Assembly: GCA_001303765.1 (NCBI GenBank)
Contig: LJUH01000005.1
Location: forward strand, 1-40,823
From: Chlamydiae bacterium SM23_39
GTDB lineage: Bacteria; Chlamydiota; Chlamydiia; Chlamydiales; SM23-39
Reading direction: 5' to 3'
Length of the DNA stretch: 40,823 nucleotides
Positions 11,102-18,900 of this stretch are shown here, piece by piece; the stretch's first letter is position 1, and each line of letters opens with the position of its first letter. A model generated the notes under the pieces. That model saw only the letters and a program-made list of their open reading frames with translations. It did not search any database and had not been told where the DNA came from. The translations under genes and the position numbers were made by a program.

Positions 11102-11529
11102 ATACTCTATTTCATAAAATATTTATAAAAAATTGGCAAAGGAAACTAGTTTCCTTAGGTTTAGCTATAGTTATATGGCTTTTTGTAAACCATTCTATTA
11201 CTGAAACAAAAACCTTTTATAACATCCCTATAAAAATTATAAATATTCCAGAAAACAAAATTATAGAAGGAATAAAACAAGATGGATATTTAGAAAAAAA
11301 AATAACCATAACTTTAACAGGAAATAAAAATGTATTAGACACTTTGATAAGTCCAGATTTAGAAATAGTTTTAGATGCGCAAGGCAAAAAAGATGAATGG
11401 ATTGTAACAATAAACACTCAAAATTTAAGATGTTTAAATCCTAATATAGATATTCAAAAAAGTATAAACAAAATCCTATATCCCGATATAATTATCAAAA
11501 TTAAAAATAAACAAACTACTTCCACATAA
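11098..11529 (+). CDS. ybbR: YbbR-domain protein, partner of CdaA
   Basis: A 143-residue protein with one N-terminal membrane helix (about residues 16-33, LVSLGLAIVIWLFVNHS) and a single YbbR-type beta domain outside the membrane. Homologues (CdaR) have several YbbR domains and modulate diadenylate cyclase; this one is short. An ATG at 11086 is also in frame, but 11098 forms an ATGA overlap with the cdaA stop and leaves AAGGA (11081-11085) upstream as a ribosome site, so I chose it. Together with cdaA it indicates co-translation. Confidence 0.85.
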   Translation: MNTLFHKIFIKNWQRKLVSLGLAIVIWLFVNHSITETKTFYNIPIKIINIPENKIIEGIKQDGYLEKKITITLTGNKNVLDTLISPDLEIVLDAQGKKDEWIVTINTQNLRCLNPNIDIQKSINKILYPDIIIKIKNKQTTST

Positions 11530-11599
11530 AAAAATATTTAATTTTAAAAAAATTTTATAATATATTTTTTTAATTCCAAATGATATCATAATTTTTACA

Positions 11600-12727
11600 A
11601 TGAAACAAAAACATATAGCAATCTTCAAAAAAAATCTAGATAATAAGGGAGGACTTGAAAAACAAACTCTTTTTATTTTGAAAGCTCTTTTAAATAAAAA
11701 CTACAAAATTTCAATAATAACGAATTCTAAAAAAACCTTTTTTCATCCTAATCTTTTTTGGTATGCAAAAAAAGAAAAATCATTTTTTAATTTTTTAAAT
11801 ATTTTTAACTTTAACAAAACATGCAAAAAATGGTTAAAAAAAAATAAATGCGATATAGCTTTTTCCATGGAAAGGACAACTGATCAAACACATATAAGAG
11901 CAGGTAACGGAGTTCATAAAGAATATATAAAAGCTATCAAAAAAAAATTTTTCTTTTTAAATCCAAAAAATTTAATATCCTTACAAATAGAAAAAAAAGC
12001 TTTTGAAAATCCTAATTTGAAAAAGATAATAACCAATTCTTATCTTGTAAAATCTCAAATTCTAAAATATTACAAAGTAAAAAAAGAGATAATAGAAGTT
12101 ATACATAATGGAGTTGCGTGGGATGAGACACAAAAAGATTTTTCTACCTGGATGACAAAAAAAGATGAAATTATTAAATCTTTAAAAATACCTTTTTCTA
12201 ATTTCTATTTTTTATTCGTAGGAAATGGTTTTAAGAGAAAAGGTTTAGAATCTCTCCTTAAAGCATCTTATTTTTTAAAAGAAAAAGATTTTCATCTTTT
12301 AATAGTTGGAAAAGATAAAAATATAAAAAAATATATAAATTACTCAAAAAAATTACAATTAGATAAAAAAGTCTCTTTTTTTGGATCCAGAAGTGATATT
12401 AAAAATTTTTATCAAATATCGGATTGTTTAGTAATACCATCCTATTATGATCCATTTTCTAATGTGCTAGTAGAAGCTTTAGCTATGGGTGTTAATGTAA
12501 TATCCTCAAAAGAGGATGGAGGCTCTGAAATTATCTCCACAAACAATTTAGAAAAGTTAGGTTGCAAGATAATACAAAATCCTGATAATTCTTATGAGAT
12601 AAAAGAGTATTTAGAAAAAGCTTTAAATTTTCCTAAAACAAAAAAATCTTCTATAAGGCTAAGAGATAAAGTTAAATATCTAGAAGTATCTAATCAAATG
12701 AAAAAAATAATTGATGCTATAATATGA
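11600..12727 (+). CDS. GT4-family glycosyltransferase, WaaG-like
   Basis: A 375-residue GT-B glycosyltransferase. The N-terminal domain has the NKGGLEKQTLFIL loop. The C-terminal domain starts about residue 210 with FVGNGFKRKGLESLL, then a nucleotide-sugar site ending in YYDPFSNVLVEALAMG, where the E-x7-E motif has Asp as the first acid. The layout (GxxFxRKG, FFGSRSDI, N-terminal QIEKKAF) resembles LPS core transferases of the WaaG/RfaG type. It overlaps the lipid A acyltransferase by 4 bp (ATGA), which supports a role in lipooligosaccharide synthesis. Sugar donor and acceptor cannot be read from the sequence. Confidence 0.85.
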   Translation: MKQKHIAIFKKNLDNKGGLEKQTLFILKALLNKNYKISIITNSKKTFFHPNLFWYAKKEKSFFNFLNIFNFNKTCKKWLKKNKCDIAFSMERTTDQTHIRAGNGVHKEYIKAIKKKFFFLNPKNLISLQIEKKAFENPNLKKIITNSYLVKSQILKYYKVKKEIIEVIHNGVAWDETQKDFSTWMTKKDEIIKSLKIPFSNFYFLFVGNGFKRKGLESLLKASYFLKEKDFHLLIVGKDKNIKKYINYSKKLQLDKKVSFFGSRSDIKNFYQISDCLVIPSYYDPFSNVLVEALAMGVNVISSKEDGGSEIISTNNLEKLGCKIIQNPDNSYEIKEYLEKALNFPKTKKSSIRLRDKVKYLEVSNQMKKIIDAII

Positions 12728-13983
12728 AAAAACATATTTTATCATATTATCTTATTCGTATAACAACATTTCCTCTTTCATTTCTTTCTTATAAAACTAT
12801 CCATTTTTTAGGAAAAGTTTTATCTATTTTGGGATATTTTATTTTAAAAGAATATAGAAAAACAGCGTTAAGCAATCTTGCAATGGCTAAAGAGTTACCT
12901 CTTTCTGAAAAAGAGATGAAAAAATTAGCTAAAAAATCCTTTCAAAATCTTTTTATAACAATATTAGAATTGCCAAAATTACATAGAGAAAAAAACTTTA
13001 AAAAAATTGTAAAATGTATTAATCCAGATACAGCTAATAATCTATTCTCAAAAAAACAGGGTATTATCTTTTTTTGTGGACATCAAGCTAATTGGGAACT
13101 TTTATTTATCGATGGAAATACCCGAATGAATGGAGTAGCCTTTGCTAAACCTATAAAAAATAAAATGCTTTATAGATGGATAATTTCTATAAGAGAAAAA
13201 ACAGATGGTAAAATTATAGATAAAAAAAATGGAATAAAAAAAGGAATAAAAGCATTAAAAGAGGGAAAATTTTTAGGAATAGTTGGAGATCAAGCAGAAC
13301 CTAATAGCTTTTATCTCTCTAATTTTCTTGGAAGAGAAGCTTATACTTCCCCTCTTTTTGCTCTTTTATCTTATAAAACAAACTCACCAATCATTGTGGC
13401 TACAATACAAAGAAAAGATAATAAATATTATATAAAATATTCTGATCCTATATGGCCTAATTTAAAAAATTCAAAAAAAAACGAGATTTATAATCTTATG
13501 AATCAATCTCTCTCAATCCTTCAAAATAGTATAAAGGAAAACCCTGAACAATGGCTTTGGCAGCATAATAGATGGAAAAAGCAGAATGTAGAAAATATAT
13601 ATAAAAAATTTAGAAGAGACAGTATCTGTATAATATTACCTCAAAAAAATTTAAAATATTTTGAAAAAGTAATACCTACCTTTAGAAAGATATATAACAA
13701 AGAATTTTTATCTATCTTTACTCCAAAACCTATTGAAACTGTTGAAATAGACGAGATAAGATTATATAAAAATATTGATGAGATAATGGTAAAAGATTAT
13801 AGATTTAAATTAGTTTTTAATCTAACAGAAATAAAAAAGATAAAACATCATTTTAAAAAATTAAGTGCTATAGATGTATTTGATTTAAAAAACTTAAGAA
13901 AAGAAGCACAAAAAAAATATCCTAAAAAAGAGTTTGCTGATTTAAACGACATCTTAAAATCTGCTATTTTAAGAAAGGGCTAA
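12724..13983 (+). CDS. htrB: lipid A biosynthesis acyltransferase (LpxL/HtrB family)
   Basis: Inner-membrane late acyltransferase that adds a secondary acyl chain to lipid A. Residues 1-40 form the membrane anchor. The catalytic H-x4-E motif is GHQANWE (His120, Glu125). GDQAEPNS follows, and the acyltransferase fold ends near residue 285 with PEQWLWQHNRWK. About 130 further residues, Lys-rich and mixed, extend beyond the usual ~300-residue enzyme; I believe chlamydial HtrB proteins are also long. The start overlaps the preceding glycosyltransferase stop (ATGA). In Chlamydia trachomatis, as I recall, htrB lies next to ybbR and ybbP; here the glycosyltransferase lies between. Confidence 0.92.
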   Translation: MKKHILSYYLIRITTFPLSFLSYKTIHFLGKVLSILGYFILKEYRKTALSNLAMAKELPLSEKEMKKLAKKSFQNLFITILELPKLHREKNFKKIVKCINPDTANNLFSKKQGIIFFCGHQANWELLFIDGNTRMNGVAFAKPIKNKMLYRWIISIREKTDGKIIDKKNGIKKGIKALKEGKFLGIVGDQAEPNSFYLSNFLGREAYTSPLFALLSYKTNSPIIVATIQRKDNKYYIKYSDPIWPNLKNSKKNEIYNLMNQSLSILQNSIKENPEQWLWQHNRWKKQNVENIYKKFRRDSICIILPQKNLKYFEKVIPTFRKIYNKEFLSIFTPKPIETVEIDEIRLYKNIDEIMVKDYRFKLVFNLTEIKKIKHHFKKLSAIDVFDLKNLRKEAQKKYPKKEFADLNDILKSAILRKG

Positions 13984-13985
13984 AG

Positions 13986-14140
13986 ATGCAATTTTTTTTA
14001 GAAAAAGATTTAAAAAACAACACTATCATAAAAATAGAAAAAGAGGAATTTCACCATTTAAAAAATGTTCTTAGAACAAAAAAAATGAGATAATAAATGT
14101 AAGAATCAATAAAAACATCTTAAGAGCCGAAACTGTTTCT
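13986..14140 (+). pseudogene. rsmE: rsmE remnant (16S rRNA m3U1498 methyltransferase), frameshifted and truncated
   Basis: Begins with ATG two bases after the htrB stop. The first 33 codons read like the N-terminal PUA-like part of RsmE: MQFFLEKDL, then EEFHHLKNVLRTKK (His-Leu-x2-Val-Leu-Arg is the family hallmark). After a run of eight A (14078-14085) the frame hits two stops (14091-14096). Skipping back one base restores NEIINVRINKNILRAE, again RsmE-like. After about 50 codons the similarity ends at the 3' end of the convergent pyk gene. A full gene would have about 230-240 codons, so the methyltransferase domain is gone. The frameshift alone could be a sequencing error in the A run; the truncation could not. 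Confidence 0.75.
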
Positions 14141-14143
14141 CTT

Positions 14144-15907
14144 CTATTTTCCTCTTTCTTTTCTCTCTTTTAAATAGATTAAACCTTTTTTTGTATCCAA
14201 AACAACTCTTTGCCCCTCTTCTAATAAAGAACTTGCATTATTAGCTCTTATTATCAAAGGTATATTAAATTTCTTAGCCAATTTTATAACTTTTTTTTCT
14301 AATTCTACATCAGCAATACTACTCTGAAATATTACTCCTTTTGAATCTCTTATTAAAGGAATATAACTATCATCAAAATTAGATATAACAATAATCCTAT
14401 TTTTCACTTTTTTTTCTTTTGAACTTAATAAAATAGTAACAATACCCTCTCTACTACTTCCAAATCCTTTAATTCCTCTTACAAGTATATGTCCAACACT
14501 ATCCAACATCATTAAATTAGTAGATCCCTTTCTTCCAAAAGGCACTCCAGCAGTAACCACCACTAAATCTCCAAAAGACAACATTTTTTTACTAACTGCA
14601 AAACTGCTCATTATCTCAAAAGCCTCTTTTGCATCATTACATCTTTCTCTATATACTGGAATAACTCCCCAAACAATACTTAATTGATTATATATTTTTT
14701 TATTTGTCGTTAACGCAAAAATAGGTTTATTAGGTCTCCATCTAGATATAAGTTTAGCCGTAAAACCACTAGAAGTATAAATAAAAAAAGCCTTTGCATT
14801 AGCACTATAAGATGTTTTAACTGCAGCAATAGACATAGAAGTAGAGATATCCATATTTTTTATATTTGATTCCTTTTCAAAAAATGCCAAATTATCAAAA
14901 TCAGATTCAGTTTTTTTTATAATATCTCTCATCTGTTTAACAGATTCAACAGGATATTTACCAATAGATGTTTCAGCTGATAACATTAAAGAAGAAGCAG
15001 TATCATATATAGCATTTGCAACATCAGAAACTTCTGCTCTAGTAGGTCTTGGAAAATTTATCATAGATTCCAACATTTGAGTAGCTATAGTAACAGGGAT
15101 GAAATTATTATTAGACTCTCTTATCATCATTTTTTGATATTTTGGAACTAAACTAAGATCTACTTCTACTCCTAAATCCCCTCTAGCTACCATTATTCCA
15201 TCAGCTATCTTTAAAATATCTTTAAAATTATCAACTCCTTCCTTGCTTTCTATTTTAGCTATAACCATAACTTCTGATTTTCTCTGATCAAATAAAAATT
15301 TTTTTATAGAAATGAGATGTTCTTTAGATCTTATAAATGAAGCTGCTACAATATCTATATCATTTTTACATCCAAAAGCTAGATCTTCTTTATCTTTTTT
15401 AGTTAAAGCTGGAAGTTTTAAATGACAATCTGGAATATTTACACTATTACCATTTTTTAAAACCCCATCATTTAAAATTTTTAAAAAAATAATTTGATCT
15501 TTCTTATCAATAATTTTAGATAAAATATACCCATCATTAAAAAGTACTTTCATATTTTTTTTAAATGACCCTATTACTTCATAAGGATCTATTTCTATGA
15601 CATCATCTTCATTTAAAAAACTTTTTTTAATTTTTAAAATTTCTCCCCTTTTTACATTAATAGAACCGCTTTTTACCTTTTTTATTCTAATTTCAGGACC
15701 TTTAGTATCCAACATAATAGCTACCGATCTCTTTAATTTATCTCTTGCTTTTTTTATGTTATTGATTATTTCAAGATGTTCCTTATATGATCCATGGCTA
15801 AAATTTAATCTTGCCACATTCATACCTCCTAAAATCAACCTTTCAATATTCTTAAAAGAAGAGGTAGCTGGACCTATAGTACAAATTATTTTAGTGCAAA
15901 TATTCAT
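14144..15907 (-). CDS. pyk: pyruvate kinase with C-terminal extension
   Basis: Cytosolic glycolytic enzyme: phosphoenolpyruvate + ADP to pyruvate + ATP. Starts with TKIICTIGPATSS. Contains NFSHGS, MLDTKGPEIR, the active-site Lys region VMVAKIESKEG, MVARGDLGVE and ATQMLESM, then the regulatory domain. Residues after about 480 form an extra domain like the PEP-utiliser-type extension of Bacillus pyruvate kinases, ending GQRVVLDTKKGLIYL; the usual SHAA-type motif is not conserved. I recall Chlamydia trachomatis Pyk as about 100 residues shorter. The frame is open from a TTG at 15922, but the ATG at 15907 has a GAGAG-type ribosome site and is preferred. Confidence 0.96.
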   Translation of the reverse strand: MNICTKIICTIGPATSSFKNIERLILGGMNVARLNFSHGSYKEHLEIINNIKKARDKLKRSVAIMLDTKGPEIRIKKVKSGSINVKRGEILKIKKSFLNEDDVIEIDPYEVIGSFKKNMKVLFNDGYILSKIIDKKDQIIFLKILNDGVLKNGNSVNIPDCHLKLPALTKKDKEDLAFGCKNDIDIVAASFIRSKEHLISIKKFLFDQRKSEVMVIAKIESKEGVDNFKDILKIADGIMVARGDLGVEVDLSLVPKYQKMMIRESNNNFIPVTIATQMLESMINFPRPTRAEVSDVANAIYDTASSLMLSAETSIGKYPVESVKQMRDIIKKTESDFDNLAFFEKESNIKNMDISTSMSIAAVKTSYSANAKAFFIYTSSGFTAKLISRWRPNKPIFALTTNKKIYNQLSIVWGVIPVYRERCNDAKEAFEIMSSFAVSKKMLSFGDLVVVTAGVPFGRKGSTNLMMLDSVGHILVRGIKGFGSSREGIVTILLSSKEKKVKNRIIVISNFDDSYIPLIRDSKGVIFQSSIADVELEKKVIKLAKKFNIPLIIRANNASSLLEEGQRVVLDTKKGLIYLKERKERGK

Positions 15908-15991
15908 AAATCTCTCTTTCAAAATTTTTTTTAAATTTTAAAAATATAACATTTTTGCGATAATTATCTTTATTTTCAGAATTAAAAAAAA

Positions 15992-18900
15992 TTGAATAAT
16001 CGTCAAATCATTTTAAAAAAAATAAAAGTAAACAACTTAAAAAAAGTTGATTTAACTTTTAATCCAAATCAATTAATAATAGTCACTGGAGTATCAGGTT
16101 CTGGTAAGTCATCCTTAGTTTTTGATACCATTTATATGGAGGGACAAAGAAGATATATTGACACATTAGATGATGAAAAAAAACATTTTTTTAAAAATAT
16201 TAAAAAACCTGATTTTCAAGAGATTTCAGGACTATCTCCTACTATTGCGATAGAACAAAAAAGCTTATATAAAAATAATCGTTCAACTGTTGGTACCATC
16301 ACAAAAATATATGATTTTTTAGAAATTCTATTTGCTAGAAAAGCAACAGCTCACTGTCCTATTTCTAATGAAATAGTAAAACCTCAAAATAAAGAGTTAA
16401 TAATTGAAGAGATAAAAAAAACAAAAAAACAAAAAAAAATATATTTTCTTGCCAACATTATAAAAAACAAAAGAGGAGACTTTTCAAAAGAGTTCAAAGA
16501 ACTTTTAAAAAAAGGTTTTTTAAGAATAAGAGTAGATGGAGAGATATATGATTTAACTGAGATAAAAAAACTAAATCCTAAAAAAATCCATTCCATTGAT
16601 ATAGTGGTGGACAGACTAACCATTTCAAATGAAAATTCTTTAAGAATAGAAGAAGCTATATATAATTCATTAGATATAGGTAATGGTTTTTTCACCATTT
16701 TAGATATTCAAAAAAAAGAAGAAAAAATTTTTTCAGAATATGGATATTGTAAAAAATCTAATAGAACTTATCTTCCTTTAACTCCTCAAGATTTTTCTTT
16801 TAACCATCCTAAAGGGATGTGTGAAAAATGTTTAGGATTAAAAGAAATTTATGAATTTGATTTAAAAAAAATCATAAATCCTTATTTAAGTATTAAAGAA
16901 GATTGTTGCGTAATAGCCCCTTCCTACAAAAATATTCGTTACAAAAATATTTATGATAATTTATCAAAAATTTATAACTTTGATATATCAACACCTTTCG
17001 AAAATCTTCCCAAGTTAGCAAAAAAAGCTTTTTTACATGGAACAAAAACATGCAATTGGAAGGGTGTTTTATATGAAGCTAACAAAAGATCTAATTCAAT
17101 AAAAATTGAAGATTATAGAAAAAAAATTACTTGTCCTATCTGTAATGGACATCGACTAAAAAAATATCCTTTATCAGCTACTTTTAAAAACAAAAAAATA
17201 TATGAAATCACTAACATGACAATTGAAGAGGTTTATTATTTTTTTAAAAAAATACAATTCGAGAAATCTGATTTCGAGAAATCTGATTTTGGAAATGAAC
17301 TTATTTCTGAAATTTCTAAAAGGTTAAAATTCTTAAAAGATATAGGTCTTGGATATCTTACTTTAGATAGATCTACTTCCTCATTAAGTGAGGGAGAACT
17401 TCAACGAGTAAAAATATCTTCTCATTTAAGCTCATCTCTTAATGGTTGCATATATATATTAGATGAACCCTCAACAGGATTGCATCCTAAAGACAATAAA
17501 AAACTAATAAAGATGCTTGAAAATTTAAAAAACAAGGGAAACACAGTAATAGTTGTAGAGCATGACAGAGAAACAATTTGCTCTTCTGACCATATTATTG
17601 ATTTAGGTCTTAAAGGAGGAAAAGAGGGAGGAAATATAATATTTCAAGGAAGCATAAAAGATATCAAAAAAAATAAAGATTCGATAACAGGAAAGTATCT
17701 TTCTAATAAATATTCTATTGAAATCCCTAAAAAGAAAAAATTTTTTCATAACTTTATTTCTATTTTTGGAGCATCTCATAATAACTTAAAAGATATCGAT
17801 GTTAAAATACCTTTAAACTCTTTTGTCTGCATAACAGGAGTCTCTGGTTCTGGAAAATCCTCTTTAATCTCTCAAACTCTTTATCCTGCTCTATCCAATC
17901 TATTAGATAAAAAAAATAGACAAATGGGTAAATATAAAAGAATAGAAGGTGTTGAAAATATAAAAAAAATAGTATTAATAGATCATACAAAAAATTATAA
18001 ATCCGATATAGCTAGCTATCTAAAAATATTTGATAAAATAATAAAATTATTCAATCAAGACAATATTAATTTTAAAAAAGCTTTTTGCTCTTACTGTAAG
18101 GGTAGTGGAAAAATAAATATAGAAGATGGATGGATAACCTGTCCTAAATGTAAGGGAAAAAAATTTAAAGAAGAAATTCTTTCTATAACATACAAAGATT
18201 ATAACATTTTTGATATTCTTCAGATGGATATAAAAAAAGCATTAATCTTATTTGATTCCATTCCTTACATAAAACAGAGATTAGAATTATTAATAAAAGT
18301 AGGATTAGACTACCTACCATTAGGACAATATTTTAACACTCTATCAAGCGGAGAGATAGAGAGAATAAAATTAGCAAAGGAATTATCAAAAAAAAGAGGG
18401 AAACAGATACTTTACATATTAGAAGAACCAACAAAAGGTCTCCACTTTCATGATATACACAAGTTAGTAAAAGTTATTAAAGAGCTCATAAATAAAGGAA
18501 ACAGTTTTATAGTCATAGAACATAATACGGATCTCATTAAAACTTCCGATTATATAATAGAACTAGGACCAAAAGCTGGAGAAAAGGGAGGAGAGATAAT
18601 TGCATCTTCTCCTTATGAAGAATTTATCAAAAAAAAAACAGCAACAGCTTTCTCTTTAAAAACCTCTTTTATTAAAAAAGTTAAAACAAAAAAAAACGTA
18701 AAAAAAGTAAAGTATATAATTATAAAAGAAGCAAATACTAATAATTTAAAAAATATATCTATAAAAATACCTTTAAATAAAATATCTATTTTTACAGGCC
18801 CTTCAGGATCAGGTAAAACTTCTCTTGCAGTAGACACCTTATATGCTACAGGAGAAAAAAGATATTTAGCAACGACTCCTTTTTGTTTTCAACAATTTAT

